Positions 20,851 through 35,718 of a stretch of 64,000 nt of DNA are shown piece by piece. Source of the DNA: Hofstenia miamia. Lineage: Eukaryota; Xenacoelomorpha; Acoela. Made by a program: the position numbers and the translations under genes. Position 1 is the first letter of the stretch; every line of letters starts with the position of its first letter. Location of the stretch: NCBI GenBank assembly GCA_004352715.1, contig SCFE01000106.1, positions 806,384 through 870,383 of the forward strand, written 5' to 3'. Under the pieces are notes generated by a model. The model was not told the DNA's origin. It saw only the letters and a program-made list of their open reading frames with translations, and did not search any database.

Positions 20851-23800
20851 TACTTGACTGTTAAGGAGAGAAGAGAGAGTTCTGCGAGAGTACGAGGCAT
20901 GAGTATGCGTTCTTTAGTTGCTGAGATGGTTAGCGATGAAATAGAGAAATGATAACCCAATCGAGAAAAACTTACCTTCTCTAATAAGAAAGTAATAATG
21001 AAAACTAACTAAAAGTTATTTTTTGTTATTGTAAAAGCATAAACCAATGATCTGTTGGTCTGAAATTTTATGGCCATCTTTAATTGTGCATCCCCGATGC
21101 TAACTTCAAACGTTATGTAAATTTTTAGCTAGTGGGAATACTTGAAATACCTCTTCAATTTCTTTGTGTATATTTTTCAGTTTATTCATCTTCAGGTATA
21201 AATGATACGCTGTATAATATGAAACTACCATCAGAATTCACTTAAAAAATTTTGTAGATATAATTTATTACGTTTTTAAGGTATTCATTCACCTCAATAT
21301 ATATTAAATTAATAGTGCAATTGAGGAACAATTTTAATAGTTTTTTGTTTAGAATCTCAATGAAGGCTTTCATGAAGAAATATTTATTTTGATATGCTTC
21401 AGAGAAGCAACTTATCAAGTGCAATTTGAATTATCATCAAAGCAATTCGTTCTCCAATCAAAAAGTCTAACATTGCAATGTGTTTAGGTTATATTAGTAA
21501 AAATTCTTTAATTTATAATTTGTACTTTTTCAAATTTAGATTTGTAATAAATTATTTGATTTAATTAATTTTATGGGACCGGAATTTTAGTGGTCCCACA
21601 CCCATTTAATGCAATTACATTTATTTCTAGTCCGTAGCCATAATATTCGCATAAGGTTTTTTGGGCCCATGGTTCGTATGGTTCCACGACATAACGCCCG
21701 TTTTGGCAAAAATTTGCAAAAACTATGAGTAATATTTTGAAATACCGGGCGCCGTTTTCTTCACGTATAGTTCCAATCTAATGAACGGTAAATTTGCGTA
21801 AAACAATGTAATTTCTTCTATTTTTGCATTAACGCAACTTTACCGAACTCCTCACTCTTTACGCAGATTTAACATAATTTTAAACCCATACCAAACTACA
21901 CAAACTGTCTAAAAACTAACATCACACCACAGGAGTAAAAATTTGCCCCAGTAATGCTTACAAATATTTTTTTGACAACGCAAATATTTCAATACTATCA
22001 TTTGAGGAAACGGTGAGCTTATGCATGTTTAATCTGTATTAACACATATAAAATTATCACAGAATCTAGCTGCAAGAATTTTTTGCCCCACAAATATCTA
22101 CAAGCTAAAATTTCACGTTTGGGGCGGTGTGGGGATCCCCACTTTCAGGCCCGTATCCAACACTATCACCTAAGGGGGTCGACACCCATTCAGTAAAGGT
22201 TGATGGGAATTTTGACATTCGATAAATTTTAAACTAAATTTAACTAAAACTGGAAACTATTTTAATAGTTAATCAGCTGGGTTAGGGTCAGTATCGGGCA
22301 CGGGCAGAGTTATTATTTGTTGTTACTCGAGGATAATAATTCTTAAAACCATTTCTTTGATATTCATAGTTGATTTATATCAATTTTTTATATACGGATT
22401 ATATATATCTATGTATATGTACTTCGTGTAACCTACATGTAAATTTATGGCAGAAATATTATAACGTTTTACATAAAATATTACACTACGCCACGTTAAA
22501 CTAATGATCTTCATCCACTTTAAAGAGTTCCATTTTACAGTCTTGTTCTGATAATTGCATTCATTGATAAAATTATAGTACTTAGGTACACTCATAAAAT
22601 TTCTTGTTTCTATGAAAAAAATATCTTGAAATTTTTTGAAATTAATCAAGAGAATTTCATTATAAAAACAAGAAAATTTTTAATGAGACAATTTTATAAG
22701 AGACTTATATCTAGAAAATATTTATTTCGAAAAAATATCTTTTAATGATGCACACAACGCAAATTCATTTCTTTGTGATAATGGCAATGCAAATTTCATG
22801 CTCACAATCTCCCAAAGCAGGCACACAATTTAATTTATGCAAATCATTTAAATAAATGTGACAAAATTTCGTTGTATATATATATGGGTTAATAATTTGC
22901 AAATAATTGTGGATTTTGCTGATTTAATTAAATGTGCAAATATTAATAAGTGCTTGTACTAAACTAATTTTTTAGAATCCTATTCAATTTATTATAAATT
23001 ATTCCTATACATCATTATTAAATTCAAAAAGGTTTTCAAATAAGAAAATAATATCTAAAAAATAAATTGTTTCAACAATCATAAAAAGAAATTGATTTAC
23101 TAGAAAAATAGATTTTTGTAATGTAAGAACCGCAAGTTGTTAACTTACATATAGTTTGAATGGAATTAATGTAATATACTTATTACACAATGTCATACAA
23201 GCATTGCAGTGTAGTGTTTACTTAAATTATTTTCATACAGTTTGATGTGTTGTCAATTATCGTTATGAGGTTTGATGCAGGATTTGTCAATGAATTGACA
23301 AAACTTTTGGTAAATATATTGGAAATGGAACTAAACCTCTTGGTAGTGTTATCAAAAGTGCTTAATTTGGTTTTTGCTGTTACTTCATTGATCCTTGTTA
23401 TGACAGTTTAAGTATGCATTTTACAATAGCACACTTGAAGGTTTTCTTGTTGCTTCAGGCTATTATATTTTAATAACATTTAGCTACGGGCATGGACAAA
23501 CCTATGGTCTATTTTTATCTGTACGAGCTACGGGCTGGGCACGGGCCTCACGCTAGTTAATCCGAGGCCAATTTAATTTAATTCCACTTAAAAGCAAGAA
23601 CAAATGTAGAGTAATTGCAGGCAATTAATTAAAAGCACTGAAAAGCCATTGAATAAAAAGCCTTATAAAAAGACCCATAACATTATTTTAATACGAAAGC
23701 CAGGTATCAATTCTTGATTGAGTGCAAGTGATTAGTGTTTGTATACAAGGTATTCCATTAATTTCACCTCACAAGTTTGTAAGTTTCATCAATATATTGG

Positions 23801-25445
23801 GCTGCAGGCAATATGTTTTTGGCCCATTCCATATTCAAATTTCACTACCAGGTTTAGTCTAGTTCAGTGAAATTTCTGGTATTCTGGTGCCCAGCTAAGA
23901 TTAAATGGGATGAAATTATACACAATAATTAGATCAAAAAAATTATATTTACATGTTGCTTTGGTTTTTAACTTTATTGTCCAGGAAGGTTATTATTTCA
24001 GATATTCTGTAATTAAGTTTCTGTGAAAGCATGCGTGGCAGTTTCATCGCAGACGATGTACCATCATCTTGTTTCCAATCAAAATATAAGAGACATGCGC
24101 AAGATCCCGGGCACTTCAATATGAATGAACATTTTGATTTCCTATAACACTGGAAGAATGCCTCTTACAAAAAACTGTGATAAATAACAAGATGTTATCT
24201 AACCACACAAGCTTTCGAAACAGCTCCAGAACAAGCGCCTATTTGCACTGGAGGTATGATTCCTGCTTTCCCCACACAACGGCACTTCGCCCATGTAAAC
24301 GAACTCGTAATTTTTAGAAAATATAGTATGCAATGCAGTATAGGTAAAAATACAGCAATTCATGTTTTATATTCATTGGTGTTCTATTAGGGGGTTTTAA
24401 AATGGGATGCTATATTAGGAGACCCGGGACAATGGTGTCCATTCATTGTGATGCCACAATGCTCTTTTATCCCTGGTGCTAGTGAAGAGAAATTATTCAA
24501 CAAATATTGTGAGATTCTAATTCAAACACGCATAAGCATGACATGACAAGAAAATTTGCCTAAGAACCTATTTATTGGAATTGTAATCAATAATTTGTAA
24601 CTGAATTCACATTCCTCTGTGTAAATCACCGTCTTTTGTTTTAGCAAGAAAAGCAGAAAAGCTTAGCATAGTTTATTAAGTTTTCGCATATAGAATATAG
24701 AATATCCTAGAACTACTGGTAATATAATGTCATAAAATGACACACCAACTATTCACAAGGTTTACCCACGCATATGTATCTATATCATATCATGCCGGAG
24801 TTGCTGTGCAGGCTCAATTAAGAGACATAAATAGCAATGCAACCAATGAATTTATAAATTTATTTATCATAGGCTGTCCGATTAGAATACAAGGACACAA
24901 TGATACTGGTCCAACAAGGTTGCATATGGAAATGGAAATTTCCATTCCATTTCCAGATTATGGAAGTGGAAAGGAAATGCTAATCATCTTGTGGAATGGA
25001 AATACTGGATATTTGTGAAAATAAAAATTCAAAAAACAGATATTCTCAAAACCATTAAAATTTTAAACACCCCAAATGTGGTTAAGGAAAAATTAATGTT
25101 TTAAGAACAATAAAAATTGTTTTATTATCGAAATAAGTTTGAATCATAAGAGCCTCGTGCACTTTCTCCAAAATAGCAAGAGACTTGTCCAAACTACCAG
25201 CCTAGTCAGTCTTAAAAAGTTTTTTCACTTTCGTAATTACTGCATGAAAAAAAGAATTCAACAAAACGCATGGCGAATACAACGTCAAAATTTTGTTAAT
25301 GTAAACCACATCGACTTAATATTTGCTTCAACATACTGTTACAGCTTCCATACCTAAATTAGTGTTCCGCGCCAAGGCAATTCTCTTATCGGTAGCGGGT
25401 AGTGCAAAATAACTTTTGTACGTAGAGGGCCATTAGCCGTAAGGC

Positions 25446-25725
25446 TTTGGACCAGGCCCGTGGCTTGCATTTGAAATTTAGGGGGAGCATGGCCCCGCAA
25501 AGTTCAATAAAATAATCATAGTTTTACTCATATGAAATAATTTCACACGTTTTCATTGAATTTTTAAATAGAATATTTCAACTAAAATATATTCACTCTA
25601 ACTTAGTTACAGAATATTAGAAAGAATACTATGGAGTTTTATATCCAGGATGCCAAGAGGAAAGGGGGCCCAGTGACCCAAAAGGGAGGGCCATGGCCCC
25701 CTGGCCCTCCCCTAGCCACTCTCTA
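25446..25725. mobile_element. Possible MITE with GTGGCT ends
   Basis: The left part reads CGTGGCTTGCA then AGGGGGAGCATGGCCCC. The right end, reverse-complemented, reads AGTGGCTAGGGGAGG and then GGGGGCCATGGCCC. The paired ends resemble those of the elements at 38347 and 56085. Outside them, another inverted similarity (AGCAAAATAGT; GGCCATTA) spans about 25360-25795. No open frame lies inside. Confidence 0.35.
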
Positions 25726-28700
25726 TGGCTTTAGCCGCAGCCGGCCATTATCCGTGACTATTTTGCTGTAGTTGGCGCTTTTTGCTACTACTAAGTGTAA
25801 TGCAAATATTCAAACATCCCCATCCTTCGAACAATTAAAGAAAATAGTGAAAATGTCCAAGTTTTACAAACAACAATACAAAGATAAATCATGAAAACAA
25901 ATTTTTCATCATAATGGTAAAAAAAATTGTAAGCGCGCAAAAACTAAAGTTCGTTAACATGGGCTTTGCTAATAATCAAACAGACATTAGTATCTTTTGA
26001 AATGAACTTTAGCAGGTATTTTTGGTTTAAAAAAAAAACCTTTGGTTTTGTCCGAGTGTTGGACGCGGCTACGGCCAACTAACGAACCAGTATTGGCAGC
26101 GAAATGGACGCAGAACACTAACCTAAATACGGAAATTGTTGCACATGATTCGAGAAATTCTAAGACTACGCCAAGTCCCATTCGTTACATCTAATATCCG
26201 TTAACAATTTTGGTATAAACAACATATCGGTACATTTTTTTAGTGTGTAGCAACAACTTAACAATATAATTATCTACAGAAAGTTAGTGATGCATAACAG
26301 TTTACTGCATAAATGTTGCCACATATCGTGGACATACATACATACATGACTTTAAATTATTTAGTTTTATTCTCTAAAAGTGTACTTTTATTGTGAACAA
26401 GTCTGGAAATGAAATTAACTGAAATAATTAATTTAAAATATCCTTTGTTGAGCTCAGGTCAAAAGTATTCTAAAATTCTATTATGTTTGCATTAGCAACT
26501 ACAACAAATAATAGTACCTACTAGCACTGAATTGTAATTTTAGGTCATCTCATAATTCAACTTAGTCAATCACTAATAGGGTTATAGAGGACCACTCTGT
26601 CTCAAAAGTTTATGAGATTGCGCTGGTACACTACTAGAGCAAAACCCGAATAAATTAATGAGACTAGGACCAGAAAAATACTTGTACTGCAGATCCATAA
26701 CCACTAGTTCAAAGAGTTATGGAAAGATCTGGAAATATATGGAAAATTATGGAATTATTTTTTAAATAGTTTTGGAAATGGAAGACAATTTAATTTTCAT
26801 TAGCAAGCCTTTGGTATAGTCTTGTATTTTAATCAAATAGGAGTTTACAAAACGTACTTATTTCGCGCTCACATGATTAAGAGACGATATTGTAATTAGT
26901 TACCATGATATGGCGCATTGAACTCAGGGTATTATCTAGGAGTACTCAAAATTGCGCGTCGAGTACCCGAATCGAATCGAAATTTGAACATTAACAGATT
27001 TCGAGTAGTGTATGTTTTTGCTTAATTGAAAACCATAATATTATGTTCTAATTAAAAAGCTTTCTACAAAAATTTGCTTCCGAGTCATTGGAGTTGAGCA
27101 ATATTGAATAATCGTTACTAATATCAAGATGTTAGAATTTATTGACATTATCGTGGTCGCCTCTCCCTGCTGATTGGATTGCTTTGAATTTTTAAAAAAT
27201 GTCATTTTCTAATGTTTCGTAAAAGTTAGATTTTAACACTTCATTAGCAAAGGTTGCGATTTCAAGTTAGTAATTTAATTTCACACCTTATTCAAGTGAT
27301 ATTTGATAGGTTTTGTTAATTTAAATAACATCAGTATGAATATGCTTGTTTATAATATTTCCCTAAGAAATCAACACATATTTTTTGCTAAGATGTTGTA
27401 ATGACTGTAATATTTTGGATTAGAAAAATATACAATATATTACTTAATATTCATTGTTTTTCTCTGGATTTAAATAGAGATATAGAACTTTGTAATTTTA
27501 AAAAAATCCATGGTTCTATACTTTGTAATGATGTATTTTTTATTTTAAGCAAAAGAGATATTTGCAAGGAACATAATAGCATGGAAGAAGAAATATATTT
27601 TGTAAAAGGAGAATAACTATTCATTTCACTTCATATATCTACACATAGAGAATAAATATTACAGTTCAAAGAAATATCTATTCAAAAACTCATCTTTTAA
27701 TTCTCTCTCATGTTTAGATAAAATCAATTATTGAGAAACTCAACAATAGCCGAAGAAATGACTGTTCCAAAAATCAATCGAACAAAGAATCTCAATGTTT
27801 TTAGTAAAATTGTTTTAAACTAGTACAATAATACCAACAAATTAATTTAATATACATTTCCTGAACCGGATAAAAGTTCTTAAATGTTTAATGAAAACTC
27901 TCAGTTCATTTACCCAAAAATTTGAAAATAAACAAAACTTTTTACAATGTTCTATATTAAACTTTTATTTGCGGATAAATTATTTAAAGATCACCTTCAC
28001 AGGAATGGGTGATAAATTTCTATGAAAAAATTTGCTCGAAATTTACAATGCAAAATTGGATGTTTATGCAAACAATTTGTCAAAAATGGTTTGTCATTAC
28101 TTTATTTGTGATGTCACATAATACATAAAAAGTCACTCTCACATTATCTTAAGAGTTTTGGTCAGAGGGGGCAGTACTGTAAGAACTTACCTAAAATTTA
28201 TAATTTAACTAGTAGCAGTCCTAGTTGGTTAATTTGTTGGATGATAAATGTAGCTTGCCTCTAACCAAAATTCGTTCCGCCGCCACTGCATTAAAACTAT
28301 CTAGTTTTACTTAAATTCAAATTGTGATGAGCATTTTCCCAAAAGTATGAAAATTTAATGATTAAGCAGTCGATTTCAGCCTAAAATATTTTAGACTTTT
28401 TGGACTTAACCTTATTTTCACTCATGCAATGATGAAGACATGTGCTAAAACATAGGCTTATGCCTGAATTACATGCAAGTATGAATTTTTTGCAATCACA
28501 AAAATCCGATTTTTGTAAAAATATTCAAATTATTTCCATACCTAGAGTTCAGATAATGAGGCGGTCTAATGCCATGGAAACAACAACCACCCTGAAATAT
28601 TTTTTTTCTTGAACACAATCTGTGTGAGTACCATCTAGGCTCGCAATGCGCAAAGTCAGTGTTTGTCACGCCGTAAGAGAGAATTCTTTATCTTGCGGTG

Positions 28701-30792
28701 CTTTTAGATTTTAAATATATTCATTATTTCGAGAGTAGTAAACGTATAAATACTTTTTGTTGAAGTAATTACAGATTTTAAACAATTCTTAGTGGAAATA
28801 GGGTTAAAACCAATCTAAGTAACTTGGTTAATCAAATTTTGTAATATGTTTGTGGTCGAAAAAAACATTTTGATGTTGTTAACTTTCACGCATCTAGTTA
28901 TTACAAGTTCTACAAAACAAGAAATGTAGTTTTTTACTATTACTACATACAAAAATATATTTGTAGGCAAAATAATTGCATTACAATAATAAATAGCGCT
29001 AGAAAACTTTCAAATTAAACTTGTTCATATCAAATTAAGTGCCAGCTCACAAACAAAAGAGTATTCTTTTGAAAAATACAACAGGGGAATTACACTCAAA
29101 ATCTCTATTGCTTGTGCTTGAAGTGTGGCAATCAAAGGTTGCAAAAATACTAAATAGGATCGTGGATCTGTCCGTTAAAGTTCGCGTATGTACCTTGTCG
29201 CAAAAGATGGGACTCAGGATGAGCATATTTACGAACAGAAAATTGGAGTAATAAAATTAATTGGCTATATGATAACACATGGCTTAAGTTCTTACAAGTC
29301 TTCTTTTGCTTGCTAAGCATTTGGATAAAAGCAGAGAAATAAAGTTCATCAAATTTTTAAGTAAGACCGGCGTAATTTCATGTTGCGATTCTTGGATTTT
29401 TTCGACAAATGTTGTCTTTACCCTCAACTCATTTTTTGATGTTTGAAAAGTCAATCACAGACAAGACAAATTTTCCATTAAATCAATTTAATCGAAGTGC
29501 GTAATTACATAAAAGATTAATATTTCCTAAAACAGAATCCAGAGTGCTTTAATCATTATCTGTAAATAGATAGTTATTGCTACAAATTAGAATTTTATTT
29601 AATTATGCTCGCAAGGCAGATAAAGGCTATTTTTGGAAAACATGTGCATCTTTTGATAATTGGACAACATAAATGAATATTTTAACAGGTTGAGGGGATA
29701 ATTCATGTGAAAATATAGGCTAATGAGAAACTATATTGAAATAGCAAACAGAAACATACACTAACTCAGAGAGATACTATTTATGGCTAATTATCTGCGC
29801 AATTAGGAAAGGTGTTTCACCCATTTCCAATGCAAATATTTACTAGATTGATTTGTCTAACATTTATTTAAATATGAAAATCAAAATTTAAAAGGTAGTT
29901 ATTCTATCAAACTTTATATATTTGTTTTATGAAAAAATTTTGCATTTCATAAATTGTAATTTCATTTCTTTTGTTTTAATTTCATTCATATCGATTTTTT
30001 ATAATATGTTGAATTAATACTTTTTGTTAGTTGGTGGTTCAGTTGTGCAATATCCATAGGTATATTGATCATAGCTACCGTTTGGATGATATTTCTATTC
30101 CCATCCCCACCCAATCCCCTTGTAATTCCTGTGGAAATCACCACACAACCCCATCCCTTTGAAATATTTGAGAAATCCCCAATGTACAAAATGTGAAAAA
30201 AATTATGAACCTAGTCAATGAATAAATAATACAATATAATAAAATGGCATATTTTAATTAAATTCAATAAATTTTGAATTACATACAATGATAATATGCT
30301 ATACATGATTGATTGTAAATTTTGTACTTTAGAATTATCCCAGCCTCACTGAATAAAATTTCAACCAATAGCATGCACGGACAAACTATTCTGGCAAGGT
30401 GCTTAAAATAACATAGGGGACTGTCGTTTTTCAGGAAATCAATTGATATTTTTTGGGATCCTATTAGGTTTATATATCTTTAAATCATTTTCTAAAGTGT
30501 TACTTTTGAGCAGCTCCTCATTAGATGACCTTTCTGGACAGCAAATAAACTAACAAAGAGGTTAAACAATTGGCTGGCAGCAATTGAACCACGATTTGAC
30601 CAGACAGAGCCTTAATAAATTTTGCAAATATTGTACAATACTCAAACTAATAATAGTATTTACTAAATATTTTAAAGAGTTTCATAATTAGGTAATATTC
30701 GCATATGTAAATGATATTTCCTTAACTTAGGTATTGCTTACAATGAAATTATTACATTTGAATGATTATTTTCAATTTAAATTATTGGGATT

Positions 30793-30811
30793 AATATATA
30801 TATATATATAT
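30793..30811. repeat. (AT)n microsatellite
   Basis: A short AT dinucleotide run in non-coding DNA. Confidence 0.85.
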
Positions 30812-33800
30812 GAAAATTATTAGAGATTATAACAGTTAAATTAAATAATATATTTTTATAAAGCTAGATTCAAGAGGGACACGTTCCGTTTTTAAAATTG
30901 ATTTGGATTGGTAAATTGAAAACTTTTCTGTAAAAAATTAATAAATTCTAAAAACTATGAATAGTGTAATCCATTTTTAGGGCTGATTTTTTAAATAAAT
31001 TTCCCTCCGCTTTTAGTCACTCACTTAATCAACATTGAGGTATCCCCTACTTCAAAAAAATTCTGTGTACGCCGTGACTGACCCCATCAACGACATGTGA
31101 CCAGATCTTTCAACGGAAATACTTGAGGACGTTGAATTGCTATATTCTTTGTCTAAGATGTGAAGAAGTTTGTTATTACACCAGTTGTTCTTAGAAAAAC
31201 TATGATCTGTAAAACGAATATTACGAACAATTTATCAAACACAATAAATAAACACAATTAAAATACATAATCATTCTCTTGAACTCTAGCAAGGTTTTTA
31301 TTTTCTTTGCAATTAAAAAATATATTAAAGCTGGGCAAAATGTGAGAATCCCAAGTGTTTACAAAAACTGTACTGATGAAAATATATTATGCTTTTTTAT
31401 CTTGAAATAACTAATACAAAGGAGCAATGTAAAGTTTACTTATTTGTTCAATTTTCATAATCGAATTTAGAATTACCCTCAAAATTCTAAAGTTGATGAA
31501 AATAACTGTGTAACAAATTCATAAAAAGTATTTTATGTCAAATATTTTTCTCTAAGGATATACTGAGTTCGCATTCATATTCACACAAATAGTTTGTCAG
31601 TAAATTTGAAAATAAATAACACAATATAATGACCAGATTTTTTTTATCAAAGGAAGATGGTAAATTTTGTAACTCTGGATTTTTATGTCCTACACAACAT
31701 ATTGTGTAGTTTATGAGTATTGGACATTGCTTAGATACTGTCAATGTTAAGTTGCAATCTATACACTTAATTTGGTAAAGCATAATCAAAAGCATGACAA
31801 ACTCATGAATGATAAGTGAATTTTATCATGTGTCCATTCCAACTCATAATGTTTCTGGATGTCCATAATACTAAATAGATATATACAAAGAAAATAGTAA
31901 TATGAATGATGTTGCAAAGTTCAAAATGATAAACTGTCCCCATTACACCCCATCCCTACCCCCATCCCATCCCCACTGCCACTGGGGATCCCATCTCTCC
32001 AGCAGATCTATTGATAGATATTATTAAGACTATGATCGTTATCAAACAATGTTGAATACTTACATTTAATATATTGTGACAGAAATAACTTGCATTATCT
32101 TTAGCCCTGTTTCTAATTTCATGTAGTTATACTGTCTCAGCCCCGTTTAGTGCGACGTGCGCAAAGCCAGTTGTCATCGCGGCGTAGGGAATCGCAGGTC
32201 TTAACTATTTCGTGGGTTACGAGCGCTTATAATTTCTAGTAGAAATAGGATTATAAATGATGACAAAATTTGTTCCAATTTTCGTTCAATTATTATATTA
32301 ACAAGATCATGTTAAACGAACATCGTTTGCAATGCTTTGAATGGAAATTTGCGTAAAAGCATTTACTTAACCCAAATAGAATACAAGTATACACAGAGGC
32401 TTATTGTAGTAATCAAATATGATCATGTCATGGTTTCCAGAATTCTGTCATTTTTTGATAGTTTACAAATTTATTACAGAATTTAGTCTTGCAAAGAGTT
32501 CTAACATTGCAAAGCACATCTAATAAAGGAATGTTTATTTTTATTCTCTCATTTCAACCTAAAATATAGTAGGTCTGATTTCTTTATTTTCTGAGAACAA
32601 ATGCCTTTATAATGTGCTTTAATATAATAATGTTCAGCAGAAGGAAATCACGACCTGTTAAATAAAAGCTATACGAAATTAATCAATACTTACTTCTTCC
32701 TAAATTTTTTGAAATTTGTTATTCCCAAGAAGTCGCAACCTCACTACCATTTTCAAGTAAAAATCGCTATTTTTGCTGACGTCATCCCAATAATATGAAT
32801 TTTGTACCAGAAATGAAAATTTCACATCATGTTCTAGCTATATACTCAATAGTAAGTTGTTTGCATCATTAGTTCGGAAAAGAATAACGGTGGGTATTTT
32901 TTCTCAGCCTCTGAATAGGTGGTGCGAGAAGCCCCCTCCCGGAATAGGATTAATAGAGAACACTTTTGCTAATGACAGAAATACGTGAAATATGAACTAT
33001 TTTTTATATTCTTACCATACAAATGTTCGGATATTCAATCAATCTGTACCTAATGGAACAACAATTAGGCATTTATTCTTCTGCTTTGCTAAGGGCCGCT
33101 TCGCAGGGCAGGATATTGGTGCTACGAATGCCTAACTTTTTGACAGGAATTATCACAGATTTTAAGAAACAATATCCTTTCACAATGGCGATGCTGGAGC
33201 TAAAACATTTAGTTTCTAAAAAACATTTTCAATAAGCTTTTTTATTTTTATAAAGTGCGTTTTTTGTCGTTTCATCAACCACACATTTAATACAAGAGGC
33301 ATATTGGCATCAATTATATAAAAAGTGAATATATTTATAACTTATTTATTGTATTTTATCTCGATTAGATTCTAGAGATTCCTTAAATTTTTTATAGATC
33401 TAAAGTTTGTAGACAAATTACTAATTGCGTTTTCGATTGCTCTTTATAAGAAAACAATAAAAGTACAGCCACAAAACAGACGTACATTTGAACCTAAGTG
33501 TTCATTTAGTTGCTCAAAAGCCGCCTAAAGTTGAAAAATTTACAAAAACCATTTTTCTACCTTGAAAAATTTACAACATTCGGATTGACCCACATCAACA
33601 TTACAGACACATATATAACGAAACGAGGTGAATTCGAAATATTTATTCATTTCCAATAATAGACAAAGCCTCGGTTGGCAAAATTTCATACGCTTCTTTT
33701 AATGATAGGGACAAAGTCCATTAAATATATACATCTATATACATCTATACTTAGTGTCAATAATAGTCGAAATCAAGGTTTAAAGATATGTTCCGATTTT

Positions 33801-35241
33801 GCAAACAATAAACCCACGAATAGAAAGAGCATAAACCATTGAGTCTGAAACAAATATTTGGAACGGAGAACTTCGATCATTTGGAACCTTCGAATATATT
33901 TTAAAACATTAGCAATATTTTAGAAAACATTAGCAAAAATTTCGAGCCTTAGTGTGGATAAATCTACACATTTAGGATAAACCTTGTTGTTAAGTGACTA
34001 AATTCAAGCTCAAGCAAACTCATTATTTCCTTAATAAAGATGAACGTTTATTTACTTGCTAACTGAAGCTTTCAAAGCGTCCGAGATTCACAAAAGCACT
34101 TACCTTCCGATAATTCAAAAATAGAATGGGCTGCTTATGTGATTAAATTCTACTTTTACTTAGAATGAAACAGAAATATGAGCCTGTAACTAAAATTCAA
34201 AAACCCAAAATGTACATATTTTTTTTATATTTACTACTTAGTTTACGAGTTCAGCTACACAATCTGTAGCTTGTTGACATTTGTTAAGCGTTTGCTAAAT
34301 TTTTCAAACATTTATAAAGTGTTGTATAGATTTTGTTACGAACCTGACATATGTTAAAGTTTGTCCAAAGGGGCAGTTGTATATGATATTTGAATATCGA
34401 AAACCATTAGTTGATTGTAATATCATGTCTGTTAAATAATGCTGTAGTGTATTGTTAAATTATGTCAAATTCATTTATTTTAGAAAATGTGAAATTCAAT
34501 AACCATAAAGGAAATGGACCTGTTTTGCTTAAAATGACTTTGAGCTATACTCAAAACCTATAAAAATGAATATGCAAACTTGATAAACAGACAAAACGCA
34601 ATAATTAACATGTCTGTTGTTTTATTTTATATAGGTAGTCAAGGAATATTTTTAGTAATTTTAATTCATAAATTATTGACCATATTGTGTTCCATAAATT
34701 ATCAATCAAATTTACATTATAGACTACTAAAATATTTAGTAGTCTATGTTTACATTAATACATATATTACTTTAACAATGACGCGAAAAACTAAATAAAG
34801 TTTGATTAATGAAATGATTGAATTCGTATATTTAATTTTTGGTTAAATTTTTAAGAATTCATATTATAATGTCAAAATTTTTGTTTAAAAGCTCTCCAAA
34901 AATCTAATGAGCACCTCCTAACTACGCTATGTACATTTTTTGTCGCATTGTAGGCATAATATCCCGGTAAAGTTTATGCTTATCTAAAGGCTTTTACTAA
35001 AATTGAACGTTAGAAACAAAATCAATAATTTGTTTTAAATATAGACACATTATTTAATACATAAATACAAATGTGTGCATTTTGCACGTTGACCTATGTA
35101 TATATTAATGTTGATAATAATTTTGGGTGCATATCACTGCTGCTGGTTGTGATGTAAATATTAATATGCTCAAGTAAGCAAAACATTTTAATGTTCCAAC
35201 CTGAGTTGTTATTGTTCACTCCAGGTAATTATTTTTTGAAG

Positions 35242-35397
35242 TTTAGCATGCTTTTACAAATTTTCTATTTAAAAAGCAAAGTGATATTTTGTTGGACCCA
35301 ACGTTTTGGATGCATTAACGATATCAATGGTCAAACTAAGTTTTCCGCAGAAAATTTCATTCATAATACCCGAGGATTTTACATTAAGTTTAAGTAA
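35242..35397 (+). CDS. Weak candidate for a terminal TRAPPC9 exon
   Basis: A pyrimidine-rich acceptor ending GAAG would open a 51-codon phase-0 segment ending GQTKFSAENFIHNTRGFYIK plus Phe-Lys and TAA. The pattern loosely fits the last strands of TRAPPC9 ([20 protein letters not shown]). The phase agrees with the exon ending at 16828, but the implied intron is over 18 kb and the similarity is slight. Confidence 0.2.
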   Translation, partial: FSMLLQIFYLKSKVIFCWTQRFGCINDINGQTKFSAENFIHNTRGFYIKFK

Positions 35398-35718
35398 TTA
35401 CATATATGATATATGCATAAATAGAATTTGAGAGTAACTACTTACAACGTCTGTTTAATTAGGTACTTGCATTTTTTATAAACTCGTTACAAAATTTCCT
35501 ATTTTTGTTTGTCTAACTTGCAATTTCATAAAGGAAAATTTATGCCACTCAACTACTTTTTAATGGGCTTTAACACTATTTCCCAAATAGCCTTCTCTAA
35601 AATAAAATGGCTGCTAAAATGAGTTAAAACAATTAAATTTGTGTATTTCAATTGCATAAATATCATTGTTATTAGAAAACCAGTAGTAGGATTGCACAAT
35701 TATTAATTCTGTGTAAAG

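Larger units (their letters stand above)
20860..35190. other. Long gene-poor stretch
   Basis: No exon is convincingly supported. Small relics include a GGTCCC inverted repeat at 21570-21600, CCCGTGGC/AGTGGCT ended sequence at 25446-25725, purine-rich GGAAAT repeats at 24928-25012 and 26700-26770, and C-rich CCCATCCC tracts at 30095-30180 and 31938-32000. An open stretch at 24389-24546 and another at 33023-33235 could not be identified. Mixed AT-rich intergenic or intronic DNA fills the remainder. Confidence 0.5.

Noticed and set aside
29986-30189. Minus-strand open frame over the C-rich tract
   Set aside because: The glycine-rich reading results from the CCCATCCC repeat and has no other support.
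33023-33235. Plus-strand 70-codon open frame
   Set aside because: No splice context or family resemblance was found; left as unidentified non-coding DNA.
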